This document shows, one piece after another, positions 1 through 11,900 of a stretch of DNA of 64,000 nt. The DNA comes from Thelonectria olida (Eukaryota > Ascomycota > Sordariomycetes > Hypocreales > Nectriaceae). Numbering within the stretch: the first letter of the stretch is position 1; each line of letters starts with the position of its first letter. Under the pieces are notes generated by a model. That model was not told where the DNA came from. It saw only the letters and a list, made by a program, of their open reading frames with translations, and did no database searches. Location of the stretch: assembly GCA_020736575.1 (NCBI GenBank), contig JAGPYM010000015.1, positions 186,001 through 250,000 of the forward strand, read 5' to 3'. The position numbers and the translations under genes were made by a program.

Positions 1-712
1 GTCGAAAATATCCGTCCGCTTATAGTCTATAACCTCATCGACGCCGAGATTGCGGCAAACGCTGAAACGCGGTCAAGCTAGCTACGTCCGTCCATGGCCG
101 CCGCGTCGTCAGGCGCGAATCAACCTGGAAGAGGCGTGAGTTGGGTGCAGGGAACGACGATGATTTGGCCGAGGATGCCGGACCTTGAGAATTTTGCCGC
201 GATGCTCAGGGCGCCGAAACTCAGCTGGCCTTCGTTGAGCCAGCTTTTGGCGGCGTGTTTTGCACGGATACGCCCGACGAGGTAGCACTCTCATTGAGAA
301 TGAGAGAACTCTCGATTGAAGCCTTGATAGTCGTGCACTGCTACGCTTGCATTTTGCCGGGGGATCGTTAGGCCTTGGAGAGGATAAAGGGAAAGCCAAC
401 TACAATCAATTCATATTTGTTAATTAGGAAGAGACGCATTGAAGTGAGAAGCCAATATTTAGAATGGGTTTTGGGCCAGGATGTATCCGCAGTTACTATC
501 TACAGTAGCAGGTCTCTACAACCGACACTAAGGATCTCATGGACAAACACAACAAACCGTTGACTATGTACTGCTTGCTTCAGTTTCACCCAGTTTCGGC
601 GCCTCATCGACGTTGAGGGGTATCTCGGGCTCCAGGCTCTTCAACTACCAACCACCTCAGAATTGTCTCGGATTCCAAGCCCCCGGAGACACTTCACCGT
701 ATCTCCTCTCAC
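1..712. other. Left edge, no confident gene
   Basis: A 26-codon open frame runs in from the window edge on the plus strand to a TAG at 79-81 and could be the C-terminal end of a cut-off gene, but it is too short to identify. The rest holds only short overlapping frames on both strands. Bases 590-712 are presumably the upstream region of the Zn2Cys6 gene. Confidence 0.3.
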
Positions 713-1525
713 ATGGCAAGGGTCGGGCATAAGAAGTCGTGTAATGGTTGCTCACGCTGCAAGCAGAGGAAGATCAAGGTGCATAGACCCGGAGCCTCGG
801 ACAACCATGAACAAACTAACATAGTGGCACCCCATCAGTGCGACGGGAAACGACCATGCGGCCCTTGCGTCAAGTGGCATCTCTGCTGTAGCTTGAATGT
901 GTCATCTCGACTGGATAACGGCTCGTCCATTGGTCAAACCGGGCCGAATCTGAGATGCAACGAGCAACTACCCAACATGTACACACCTACTACGTTCATT
1001 CTAGCAGCCCAGATCTAGCGGCCGTCGCTAGCACCCAGACCGCTCGAGAAATCCCCCAACTGGACGGCAGATCTAGGCCTGATGCATCACTACAGTTGCC
1101 ACACTTCAACTACCCTCCCAGGAGCTACTCACCATGCATGGGAGATTGAGATTCTGAGATTGGCCATCGCACGTCCTTTCGTCATACATCAAATTCTCGC
1201 CGTCTCAGCCTTCCACCTCGCCAGCTTGGACCCGTCTCGCACACAGGCCCATCTCTCGCAGGCTTTCCAGAACCAGCATCACGCAATCAATGGCATCAAA
1301 GCCGACCTCTCCAATATCGGACCAACCAACTGTCATGCGCTGTTTGCAGCTCTGTTGTTCATGGGTGCATTCGCAGCATCCGCTATAGCCATATATAGAA
1401 GCTGCTACGAGAAGTTAATTGTTATTCTCCCTAGCCCTCACGGTGCTGACCTGCATCGGGCGCCGTGGGGTCGGGGTGCACAACTGCCGACCTCTCGCCT
1501 CACCGGCTCGTCCCGCTGCAGGTAA
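713..1525 (+). pseudogene. Zn2Cys6 fungal transcription factor, interrupted
   Basis: The start is ATG 713. A 60-nt intron (779-838, GTGCAT...CATCAG with a CTAAC branch) splits the DNA-binding domain. Once removed, the motif is canonical: C13-x2-C16-x6-C23-x5-C29-x2-C32-x6-C39 with an RKIKCDGKRPC core. The same frame then meets a TAG at 1016-1018. It resumes as a helix-rich segment (about 1070-1380) with the W-x-I-x-I, FVIHQILAVSAFHLA and HALFAALLFMGAFA motifs seen in fungal C6 regulators of the Upc2/sterol-uptake-control type. After about 1400 the similarity fades, and the frame ends at 1525, well short of the usual 400 or more residues. The stop could be removed by an unrecognised intron, but the GT-AG pairs I tried around 979-1031 do not restore the frame. 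I therefore favour a decaying gene. Its targets are unknown. Confidence 0.6.
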
Positions 1526-1757
1526 TCAATAGTTTCAAGCCTCATCACTATCACTGGTGAAGGGGGCCGTGTTTGGGTCCACGGGCGACGTGTCCAGCGA
1601 GCCAACACCAGCAAAATCCTGCACGACAACACGCTATCCGTCGGTGCTTCCACCTGCGCGCGTTTCTACGAATCAACGACCAATCATGCAAGTGGTGTTT
1701 TGCGGATAATATGCAGCTCGTATCGCCGAGTCAGGTGAGCAAGATTCTCTCTTGTGA

Positions 1758-2820
1758 ATGTTGCGAACCCGCTTCGGAGTTCCTGTCAGCGTTTTCAAAT
1801 CGACCAACAGTCAATATTTTCAGGCAATCAGGCAAGATACCAATGCTGTGAGAGGTACCGTCTTAGTGACCATATCTGAATTTGGAGAGCATTCGAAGCA
1901 AGTCACAATTTGCGGAAGGCTTGTAAGTCTTGGCCCCAAGAGCGACCAGAAAACCGAGAAGAAGAGCCAGGGAGAGAAAGGAAATTCATCTACTGGCTTG
2001 AACCCTGCGAACATGAAGCAGACATTCTGAAACAATTTACTACTCACAACGAGGTCTTATCGAAACGCATGTTAGCTACGACTCGCTCTGCCCGCGAAAC
2101 TCGCTTCGTGCTCCATGCCAGTGACACTGTCCTATCCCATGCCCCCGATCTTTTGAATACGGAGTCGCCATTCAACGAACGACTGGAGAATACACTCGAG
2201 GCCCAGTCGCACCACCTCAACGCCACCGAGGCCGGCTGGGACAACACGGTTTCCTACACTCTTGCAGTTAGGATAGGCGCGCAGAGTCAATTCCTCAACA
2301 AACTCTCTCCACAGGAACTGGCCAAGACGTCCCTTGGGGTTCTTTTCGGTTCTACAGGCTCGCACGGGCTTTTCTTCGGCCAAATCGACGAGATTACAAA
2401 GAAACCAGCAATGTTTAAAGGAGAGCCAACAAGGACAGGTACTTTCACGCCAGCTTCGAGATTCCTTTCGTCCTTGGAGGTGCCGAACTCGCAATCCAAT
2501 TGGTGGGTTGTGGACATTCCGAAACAAAAGAAGATTGGAAAACAAAAAAAGTATGGTGTTGGCGTCAAGGACAAGAATCATGCGGCCGTCAGGGACTCCA
2601 AGTCCGAAACGGAAAAGGAAAGGGGTCTTTGGGACATCATGAAAGAACCCCGGACAGCCGACGAGGCAAAGAAGCGATTCATTTGGTTGCCGGGCGTGTC
2701 CGAGAACGCGGCCCTTGTTTGCACACTTGTAAGTGAAGAAGAAATCCGCAAGAGTGACGTATCAGCATCAAGTACATGTCCTCGTGGGAGTGGCTTAAAC
2801 CCTCCTGGAGCCATGTGTGA
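1758..2820 (+). CDS. Unrecognised protein, probable three exons
   Basis: I do not recognise the family. A long open frame covers about 1967-2728 and is hydrophilic, with segments rich in W, N and K. Upstream, ATG 1758 opens another frame that reads to a strong GTAAGT donor at 1923. An acceptor near 1966 would join it in phase to the long frame. A second GTAAGT donor at 2729 pairs with an AG at 2771-2772 to add a short tail ending at TGA 2820; without that splice the frame ends at 2908. This gives roughly 320 residues. No signal peptide, membrane span or catalytic motif is visible. The gene lies 230 bases after the decaying regulator on the same strand. Exon borders are inferred. The long frame is convincing, the ends are not. 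Confidence 0.4.
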
Positions 2821-2908
2821 AATTCAGTGGGCTGGGAATAATCCAGATCTCGTCAATCAATTTAAGTTTAAGCCTTTACGGGATCATCAAAAGGAAATTC
2901 TGCCTTGA

Positions 2909-3744
2909 ATTTGGACTTGGCCGGTCACGTAGCGTCGCTAGGTACACATATTCCCGTCGATGTATCCATACACAAGGATGGAACAGAGAGGAAGGACATC
3001 GATCCGTGTCTCAGTTCAAATCTCAGTTCAGCTGCTCTACGCCCGTTCCGTCCAAAAAGCCACACCGCCTCTCTGTAATTACGGCATTCTTGGGTCGTGA
3101 AACTCCCCGACGCATGCACATCAGTTACATATTGTGAAGGGTTTCTTCGTCACGGCATGAGAAGGAGAGAGAGAGAATATTAGGTCGAAGCATGACATCC
3201 ATATGGTTAAAATCAATTTGCTAGTTCCTATCAAGCAAAGCTGTGGGTGCAAGTTTCGTTGAAATGTAAGCGTCAGCAGTTTGCTCTCCCTGATAAAGTG
3301 CGCAATAGTTACCTACGGCACATGATACCTGCCGTGGCACGCACCGCTTAGTATTGACCGACATTTCGAAAAAGGACAAGATCTTCTAGCTCCAGGTAAT
3401 GCAAATATTAAATACCGGAGTCGGTGATTTGGTGATTCCTGAAATATTCACTCCCCCAATGTGTATCGAAGAGAACAGGCAACTGAGACATAATTATGGT
3501 GCCATAGTTTAACCAGCGAATGACACTTATGCGTCTAAGACTCCTACGTCACTCCGCGCAGACTATGTTACTGTACACGTAGGATTCTGTCCCGTCCCGT
3601 GTCTTGGCTGTGCCGCGGCTGACATATCCGGCTTTCGATTCATCAACTTGGGACGGCGGTCGGATGTTCAGAAGGTTTGCCGATAACGATTGCCGCTCAA
3701 TGACATCACGCTTGACATGTCTTCATTTCACTGCCCAAAATCAT
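2909..3744. other. Intergenic, upstream of the small four-exon gene
   Basis: No plausible gene is seen. Frames are short and interrupted on both strands. A purine run (GAGA-rich) lies near 3162-3178. Confidence 0.4.
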
Positions 3745-3752
3745 TATAAATA
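3745..3752 (+). promoter_or_regulatory. TATA box (TATAAATA)
   Basis: A TATAAATA octamer lies 109 bases before ATG 3861. A CT-rich, CA-rich leader of the sort that carries fungal transcription starts follows it. Its placement supports the small spliced gene downstream. Confidence 0.55.
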
Positions 3753-3860
3753 GGTCATCCTGTTACCTCACTCTGCACTCTCGCACAGCTAAGCCCCATC
3801 CTTCATCCAGCAATCACATTACACACTTCAAGCAATATCCTTTCTTTAGTTAACTTCAAC

Positions 3861-4266
3861 ATGCCTCAGGTTGGTAACCACTCTACGAACTCTTCTGCTC
3901 CTCTCCTTTATTGACGGAGTAAGCAGAAGATTATTCAGGTCCGATATTATGACGCTCCCGACTATGACTTCGGTCGAACCTTTCGCGAGTAAGTTCGAAA
4001 GGGAGAGATCTACTTTACGTTCATGAATGCTCACCTTCACCTTAGGCTCATCACTGCTGATGGTGGGCATGAGCTCCCCTCTCCACTGATCTTTCCTCCC
4101 ATCTATCTAATTAGGTTTGTGTTTGACGTCCTGGCATGTCTAGGTAACATCATCTTGCTAACATCCGATATACAGGGGATCCGATGAGTTGGTGAAGAAC
4201 ATCAAAGAGGGCATTGAGCTTAGGGGTGCTAAGGCTGACGTTAAGGTCATTGGTGAGGACGATTAG
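3861..4266 (+). CDS. Small acidic protein, four exons, unknown family
   Basis: Proposed exons are 3861-3869, 3927-3988, 4046-4114 and 4176-4266, giving 76 residues. Evidence for splicing: a clean GTAAGT donor at 3989 with a CTTAG acceptor at 4044-4045; a last intron (4115-4175) with a GCTAAC branch and ATACAG end; and phases that agree throughout. The protein opens MPQ, has a tyrosine/aspartate-rich stretch (VRYYDAPDYDFGR), then LITADGGHEL, and ends in an amphipathic charged helix (DELVKNIKEGIEL) followed by an acidic tail. There is no signal peptide or membrane span. The nine-base first exon is the weakest part; an alternative acceptor at 3937-3938 would remove four residues. A TATA box lies upstream. 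I do not recognise the family and assign no function. Confidence 0.55.
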
Positions 4267-5969
4267 ACTTCAGCGGATGAACTTGCTTGGATATCAAGCA
4301 GTTCATAGATAGCATTCTAATCTAATTAGTGCATTGACCTTGACTGGTAGCATGGAACAAGTGAAGGATATATTGGCTTTGGCCTCCCTCGCCAGGTAGA
4401 ATATGTCAATGTCAAATCTATCCCTAAGTCAGCGACTTCCCTGTTTGCTGCTAGAACCTTCGCCCGGGCATAGTAGATTGCGCTTCAACCAACGTCATAG
4501 CAAGATATTGCTCCTGAGATTCTTGACGCGATCGCAATTCTCAACAAATAGTGGCAACAGAGTATCACGAACTACGTTCTTTTGCCATGTTATCTGGGTG
4601 CCGTATATAACTGCGATATTTTCATGTTGTTCCATTTTCATCCCTACTTCCACAGGTTAATGGGTCAAAACGTAGGCCTCTTGGCAAGAAGGAACCCTCG
4701 GAAGCTGGCGCAATTCTCTCAACTCTCTCTCGGCCCCGTTTGCGGGACTTTGGGTAATGGCCGTCCCTGGCCAATATCCTGTTCTTCTCTAGTTAGCGAC
4801 ACCAACTTGCTCCTTCTCTGAACGGCCAATTCAAGGGTCTATGCGATGGCTATTCTTTATGAAGATTGTTTAGTCCGGGCAGACCTCATCTCGATCACAC
4901 TCGAGTAAAGATCACGTAAATGTTACAGGGTTTGCCGTCCAAGAGGTTCAATCCTGGATCAATATAAGCCTCGCTCACTACAGTGTTTGAAATCCATATC
5001 GTCAGGGTATTGGGAGCAGGAGCCGTCTTGGATATCTAGCCTTTGAATATTCTCACTCTGAAAACACCAGCTCACCGGTAAGAGTTTCTAGGAGAGGGCC
5101 CGAATGGCTAGAAATGTTGTTGACTCCCAGCACGTACCATGACGACCATTGAATACGACTACGAGCTCATATATGACACCTACGCCATCATGAGTGTGAA
5201 CACGGTCGTCTGGAAGTACATAGCGTGACTCATCGACTCCTCATCGACACCTACCATAATACAGAAAGGCTGGCCCCAAGGTAGGGCGAAAACTCGCAAA
5301 CAGCGGCAGGTGGAATCGTGAAGTTGAGCCATAGGCTTCAGATCACAGCCAAGGCCGAACGGGATCCCATTATGGAGGACCATGTCTGTGGCAGAACCGT
5401 GATGGCAAAATGCCGGACGTATCGTTCAATTCAATTGGTAAATGAGTGTCCCTCACCAATCTCGACCATGGAGGGGCATGTGTTCAGTGGCTGAAGTACC
5501 CGGCGAGAGAGCTGGCTGGATGCTCGGCTTTAGAAACACATAGAAGTTTGAATGATTTCACGCAAACTATCAAAAGCTTCCCGTTCTTGGTATACTTGTC
5601 AAGCACGCAAAGAAACAAGTTCCGTGATACAGGAGAAATTAGGTAATTGCTGTCAATAATTTATGGAGGAAATCGAACGGATGTTCATCAAGATCCTCTT
5701 CCAAGGATGGATGTAGCAACACACCAAGTAACTCGGCAGCAAGAGCCTTACACTTGGTGTATGGAATGGATCGAGGATAAGACCAACCAGCTTTTTTTGG
5801 GAACAGCATGCCCCAATGGGTAATTCACGGCCAAGGGCCTAAACATAGCTGCACACAAGGCGAGTGTGGATGCTCGATCGCAGTTGGATCGAGCCTCCCA
5901 CAAGACTGAAGAAGAGGGACCCTATCTTGCTCTCAGGGGCCGATTCTAGACTGATAGAGCTCAGGGATC
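4267..5969. other. Gene-poor stretch
   Basis: Only short broken frames on both strands. I see no intact gene and no RNA gene. The right part may belong to the decayed ankyrin locus that follows, but no clear motif is left in it. Confidence 0.35.
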
Positions 5970-7140
5970 GAAGGGCATCACGCAAGCTGCCTTTGATACG
6001 ACAGAGGGGACACTACTGCATTTGATGGAAATGTTGAATGCGAATGTTCTGGACCTGCCGCGTCAGAAAAGCGCCAATGTCTATGCTAGGGACTCGCGGA
6101 ACATGGCATGACTCCCATATGTCGTGATTGGCTGAGCTAAGGCGTGAACAACTTGGAGCCTTGGCTAGACGTTTAATCGCTCGGCTAGCGAGGCGAGCTT
6201 GTCTTGCGTGAAGAAGCTAGTTGAAGCCGGCGCCGGGCTGCATGCAGGAGACCACCAGGTCCAGAAGCTAATGCACTGGAAGGCGGGTAAATGAATCGCA
6301 AGAATATATGACGTACTTTGTTGACGCAGCTGCCTGTGAGTGTCATAGAAACAGGGGTGGCCTCAAGCGGCAACTTTGGGGAAAAGCACGCAGTGAGCAA
6401 CAACTGGCTGAACAGTGATTACGCCCCTTTCTCCTAGGCTGGCTAACACGGCTATGTGAAAGCCGATGGGATCCTGATCAGAAAAGGGGCATCAATCTAG
6501 CATATCGACATCTCGAAGTGACAGCGCCGATCCCGATTGCGAGGTGCGGGCGCATTGGTTGCCGCAAAGGCCGATCACAGGGCTAGAGTGAGTCGACCAG
6601 CAAGATTGCAATCGTCGAACGGTTTTGATGTGCTTCTGGAGTGGGCCGTCTCGACTAGTTACCTCTATGAAGGTGCTTGTCCGCACTGGTGCGGATGCGA
6701 ATCTCGCAGAGGAGATCGAGCACGGTCAGCGAGCTGCCCCCGATCGTCGGCTGTGTCTCAGGGGTTTTCGATCGCTCATGCTCTACTACAAAGGGGAGCT
6801 CATACTAGTTACGTAGTATTCGAGGTTGGTAGTTGATCGTTCCTCTGCCCCGCGGCTGCCAGGCAACGTCGAGCCGTTGATAAATTGATTTTATGGACCG
6901 AAAAGCCCCAGATGAATTCTGCACTTGATGAAGATGACAGACTCTCTAAATACGACTTTGGAAGCAGCCAGTAGAGGCCATCAGCAAATGGTGCAATAAC
7001 AACCTTTGCGATCAGAGGGTGAGAAGTGACCCTAAAGACAACCAGGGGAACGAAACCGCGGTCCTCATAGCCACTGAATTGGGCCGCTTGGACACGGTCA
7101 TGTAGCTACCATAGGAACCTAATTTGGACATCAATCACGC
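5970..7140 (+). pseudogene. Decayed ankyrin-repeat gene
   Basis: Pieces of ankyrin repeats appear in different plus-strand frames. One ends in the repeat signature VLVRTGADANLA (about 6670-6705). Another reads TTLEAASRGHQQMVQ before a stop (about 6955-7000). A third has the inner-helix pattern of a repeat, with GNETAVLIATELGRLDTVM followed by a stop and then a DIN turn (about 7045-7135). A weaker piece (LLHLMEMLNANV) lies near 6020-6060. Frames shift and stops occur between the pieces, so no long product is possible. Fungal ankyrin proteins of this kind are often the C-terminal part of NLR-like or effector-like genes. The N-terminal part is not seen. The repeats are recognised from the known 33-residue pattern; the reconstruction as one former gene is inference. 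Confidence 0.5.
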
Positions 7141-7850
7141 CAGTCCCTGCAGGCCACCGGACTGCATCGTACTAAGCGTTGAGGCAGAAAGGAGGTGGTA
7201 CAATATCCACATTGCAGGAAAGCACATGTAAATCATCAAATTATATGAGGAGAACCGTACCCTAATGCGTTGGCATAAAGAAGCCATTAGTAGGCCGGGT
7301 TCGGGGTGGATTAGCTGAGGCATTTGTTGTACTACTAGTGGAAGCTTTTGAGACGAGTTTTGATGAGAATCTTGGGTTATCAAACATGAAACCCTTGTCT
7401 ATTCTTGCCCTCCTTACTGCTCCGACTGTCTATGGCTCAGTGACTCGTAAATACAGCCTCTTTGCGCCAACGGTCGACTTGGCTGAGGCAGTGGCTGAGT
7501 GCAGCGAACTCAGAGTCATGTTCGCTAACCAGGGCTTTTAACTGGAAGGTTTTGATCCAGCCAATATTCATCAATGCCTTACAATCTCCCAGTCGTGCAT
7601 AGAAGCTTCAGTACCCGGATTCAGGGGGTTTCCCACTCGAGTTGGTTTCACGTTACCGTCGACAACGCCTCAAGATCCTTAGTTGAGGAAGCCTCTCAAG
7701 TACGAACGCAACACGACTCCTGGCCGGATAATCAGAAGGATGGGAAAACAGGTATCAGTATGAGTGAGAAATTGTATTAAAGAGAAGGTTAGAGTTCGTA
7801 AGCTATGGATTTAGAGAGTACTCGCAAATAAAAGTCCAACATCTACCCCA
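7141..7850. other. Intergenic
   Basis: A plus-strand frame at 7338-7541 contains MKPLSILALLTAPTVYGS from ATG 7386, which looks like a short signal peptide. It stops after 52 residues with no recognisable mature part, so it may be the 5' end of a lost secreted-protein gene. Nothing else is supported. Confidence 0.3.
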
Positions 7851-8972
7851 TTAGAAGCCGCGAGTTGCTAAATGAACCTCAGAAGATGTCTTCGACTCCC
7901 CATCACATGTCTTCGCTGCCCCAGTTGCTGAGTCGGCTGATGAATCCCTTCGGATGCTCCTTATTCCATCATCCTGCCCTTCGTCCCGATGAAGGGTAAT
8001 CTCCGTCGTCATCATGACTCCAGTGCTATGCCGTGCCACCGGTACCTGTCCTCGTTCGATGTCTGCCGTGGCATAAGCTTGATATGACACGGTGGCAGTC
8101 TTACCCCCGGCTTCGCTGGCGAATGTTTCCATGGGAATATTGGTGTTATTGACCGTGGTATGGTGGGTTCGACTTCGCGGGCCAGAGCTGGCGTTCTTGG
8201 CTCCCGATGTCATTTCGACGAGGCGGTTGAGGATGCTGAATTCCAGTTTCAACTTTGTACTGTACACAAAGGCCTTGTATGCTGTTTGATACTCGTATTG
8301 GTTGGCATACTCCAAGCCAAGGATGGTGACGTCCAGCACCATGATGAGTATGTTGACAAAGACAAGGTGGTTCATTAAACGGCGATTAGACTGGCCGTTT
8401 ACTAGGTCAAGCTTGATCAGCCTAACCGTTTGGATGATGTAGAAACTGGAGAGGATCATTTCCTGGAGAAAGAAGATGGTGACCTGGATCTTTTCCATAA
8501 CAGAATAGGGCTTGTGCCATATCTCAGGGCGACTAGAAAAAGATCCATAGACCATGGGGATGATGGCGCCATGGCAAATGATGCCATCGACGATGATCAT
8601 CCACAAGATCAGTCGAAGACGTTTTCGGTTCCGTAGAATGAGATGCAGCCGGGACCAAAGCACCATTGACTGACCGCTGACCATGCACACCCAACCTGCC
8701 ACAATTAAGGTGCAGGAAAGGTAACCGAGGGATGGGGACCCAAAGTACTTGATAAGGAAGCCTGAACAGTAGAAGGGAATGCCCCAAGTGGCGACGACAA
8801 AGGTCCAAAAGTAGAGTCCGGAATATCGCCTAAAGGTTCCCCAAATGATAAAGTTGAGCTCGATGACATTATAATACGAGATGGCAAGAAAGACGAGGAC
8901 GACGATCAGGGATGTTTGCGAGTGACCAGCAACCCCCGAACCGAAGCCGCGAGGCTCCATCCAAATCGACAT
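7851..8972 (-). CDS. DUF7703-type seven-helix membrane protein
   Basis: A single exon of 373 residues if translation starts at ATG 8972 (MSIWMEP). The frame is open further upstream but has no ATG. About seven hydrophobic helices fill residues 20-250: SLIVVLVFLAISYYNVIE, GLYFWTFVVATWGIPF, the next around a VAGWVCMVSGQSMVLWSRLHLI stretch, then LILWMIIVDGIICHGAIIP, a VTIFFLQEMILSSFYII helix, LVFVNILIMVLDVTILGLEYANQY and a last helix before FSILNRLVEM. This order and the YNVIEL, LWSRLHLI and ILNRLVEM phrases match my memory of the ascomycete DUF7703 family. The C-terminal 120 residues are hydrophilic, Ser/Thr-rich and probably cytoplasmic. Function is unknown. It is intact between decayed stretches. 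Confidence 0.7.
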   Translation of the reverse strand: MSIWMEPRGFGSGVAGHSQTSLIVVLVFLAISYYNVIELNFIIWGTFRRYSGLYFWTFVVATWGIPFYCSGFLIKYFGSPSLGYLSCTLIVAGWVCMVSGQSMVLWSRLHLILRNRKRLRLILWMIIVDGIICHGAIIPMVYGSFSSRPEIWHKPYSVMEKIQVTIFFLQEMILSSFYIIQTVRLIKLDLVNGQSNRRLMNHLVFVNILIMVLDVTILGLEYANQYEYQTAYKAFVYSTKLKLEFSILNRLVEMTSGAKNASSGPRSRTHHTTVNNTNIPMETFASEAGGKTATVSYQAYATADIERGQVPVARHSTGVMMTTEITLHRDEGQDDGIRSIRRDSSADSATGAAKTCDGESKTSSEVHLATRGF

Positions 8973-11900
8973 TGGAGGTATCAAACGAGAGATCTCTGCT
9001 TGATGATGGAACGAATCAATATCGTAGAATGGTCGCCCAAAAAGAGGGGAGGGCACTGGAATGGATGGAACAGAAATGGAAGAAGCAAAGAGCAAAGGGG
9101 TCTTTCAAGACAAATAAAGTACGAGCCGCGAGTTCACAGGTTATGAGCCCAGCACTCGGCTTCGCTGCGGTGAATGGCCGCTGCATGAGGGCGTTTCTAG
9201 CTCCGGTCTGGACTTCATAAATGCTGGAGACAATGGCTGAGCTAAATGCCTCCGGCACTTGAAGGATACTCGAGCGGCTGGGTCGAGGATCTTCCCCGCG
9301 TAAAGGGTCCAGGGTCCTGACTCGTATGCCTCCCTCCCACTGCTCAAAGCCCGCTTAGCAGGCTGCCTAATGCGCCCCTGCATCCAAAGCCAGGTTTAGG
9401 TGACAAAGAGGCTCTTGCTAGCGCTGGTCTGGTTTGGAAACCGGAAGGACGGGCTCAGAAGGCAGAAGCCACGGGCGAGCTAGACGGAAGAAGCCGCGCT
9501 GTCTCATTTCCCGGAGGACGACAGTGGCCGCTTGAGACCAACCACACGTCAATTTCGACTCGAACCTTAACATGACTAAAAAAGACAGCTGAGTGGATGT
9601 CGCGGGAGGACCAGCAACGTCTCCGCTCCTGGGCAGCTTGGCTCGCGGTTGCAAGTTGGCCAACCTTGCTGTCGATCACCGCGGACACCTTGAGAGGGTC
9701 CCGGAACCAAGGGAAGGGCACTCGGTTGAGACTTGCAAGGATAATGCATTTCCCCATTTCTTGGCATTCTTCCGCCGTTGACCTAGACTTGCGTAATGAC
9801 GAATTCCATGGTCAGAGTTTATGTGTAATTACTTCGAATGAAGGGCTGATTGGGTGCAGTATAGACCCCGAAGACAATTCTACATCAGATCATATTACAC
9901 GTAATTAGAACTTGGTCTCCGGCAGCTGGCAGACACTCGTGACCGAAACGGCAAAGTAGCAAGCCAGAGCTGAAGCATAGAAACAGCTAGAGAACGGAAT
10001 CAGGACCTTCCACCCACCCGGTCGACTTATGGCTAATTCCCAGTAGCGCGCCTCCCATACCTGGCGGCTGGCAATTGCAAAGTACCGAGGGTAATGCTGC
10101 GACTCGCCGAACTGACCGAGGCCGACGAAGATGAAACTGAGGCTGCTCCCACTTGACACTCCAAATGCTACACGGAATGCTGAATCGCTGCAGGGGAGCT
10201 AAATTTCGAGTAAATTGATCGTACCGAGTGTTATGGTGGCCATGATCACCTTGAACTGACCAAACTTGTCGGCTCGGGCCCTACAAGGACCCGTGGACGA
10301 GTCCGTATTAAGAGGAAAAGGAGCCGCTCGAAGCCTAATATTCAGTAGTTTCAAGCAGTCTTGACGCCGTTCAGGCTGATATGATGCCAGGCAAGAGAAA
10401 GAGCACGGGTCCACTAACCGCCTGGCTCTAGATGAAATCCCAACGGCGAAATATCATCTCGGACTGAAATAATGGGCGGGCAGTAGCACCATCACATGCA
10501 GGTGGATTTAACACCGCACCACCAAGACCGCCAACCAAAGAATACATACGTCAAGGTGATTCGGCAGGAAGCAAGAGAATTCAAGGACGACACAGATACT
10601 TTAAAAATTTGTTAAATAAAGACTAGGAACCTACTCTTTGAGAAGCTCAAAAGCATCAAACTAGCGATAATGAGGAAGGGCCCTGCGGCAACGCGATGTC
10701 TCAGGCCGGCTCAGTTAAGGATCTGCTTTACTTTCATTCCAACAGGCAAGACCGAAATAGATACCAACTCAAGATCTAGCCAATCGCAAATAGGTAATGA
10801 CATTGATGCATGTTAAAGTATGACTCAAAAACAGCGCTCGTGTTAGAAACTGCCGTAGTTGAAAACTGTGGCGCAGAATCAGAAAAGGAATGCTCCTCGC
10901 TGGAAATGACACGGTAAGCCTACAGGGAAATGGGGAAGACGGACGATGTCAATACCTGCGCTGACCAGGCGGTCGAGAAGCTGGGAAGGGGTCGGGTATG
11001 AACCATGAGGTAGTTCTTGGGTAAATGATGGATGGGAACCAGTCCCCGAGGTAAAGCAGGGGGCTTGAGCTCAAAGTCGTGCACTTCGCATTACACTTCC
11101 GAAAGGCATGCTGCGCAAGGCGACAGGACGCAAAGGCAAAGACTAGACCACACCAAGGCGTATATATCACGAAGACTGTGTATGCGAGCCAATTTCTACT
11201 GAAGCTGATGCTCTTGATTTGCTCCAATTTCTATGATCTATCCGGGCACCGATTCATACCCCCAATAATACAGGTTCGGCATGACACCTGGGTCTCTCGT
11301 GGTGTCGCTTTGTGCGTTTCTAATCCTAGGTACTTGATAAAATTGAGGTAGAAAACTGCAGCACAAAGCGTTATACCCATTATTCGCAAAGAAATCCACA
11401 CTTTAGAAGCTTAAATGATAAAATGGAACTGAGATATTCAATTTGCATTACTGCAAGATACCAAGTGAGTGCTTTCGGATGCCCTTCTAACTTTATGCGC
11501 CGCTTCGCTCTGAGGGCGAACGCTCACTTGATAGCTTTGATCGGGGTGTCCAAGTAGCCAAGCATATGCATAGCAAGTTATGTAGTCATATTGTTGAGCT
11601 CCAGGCATTTTCCTAACGTGTGGACACAAGCATGGCCGAGGTTATCTGGTCAGAGTTCGTAATCGCCGTATTCATAGCGAGCCCGGTATAGGGTAGCCCA
11701 GGCGTCATACGGGCGAATGGCCAAGCCGAATCAATCGGACAAGCAGCTATCTACATAGTTAAATTTCTTGCTAAATACAGAATAATCTACTGTGGTGATG
11801 CAATACTTGGGAAGCTGCGTTAATCGGTTTCAATGCGTGAAGAGGAGGTGATACTCAATCAGGCTATGGGCATTTGAGTAAACATGCTTCATTACAATTG

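Noticed and set aside
10949..11227. Hydrophobic minus-strand frame as a real gene
   Set aside because: No ATG, no family motif and no phase-consistent partner; kept only as a possible relic in the intergenic note.
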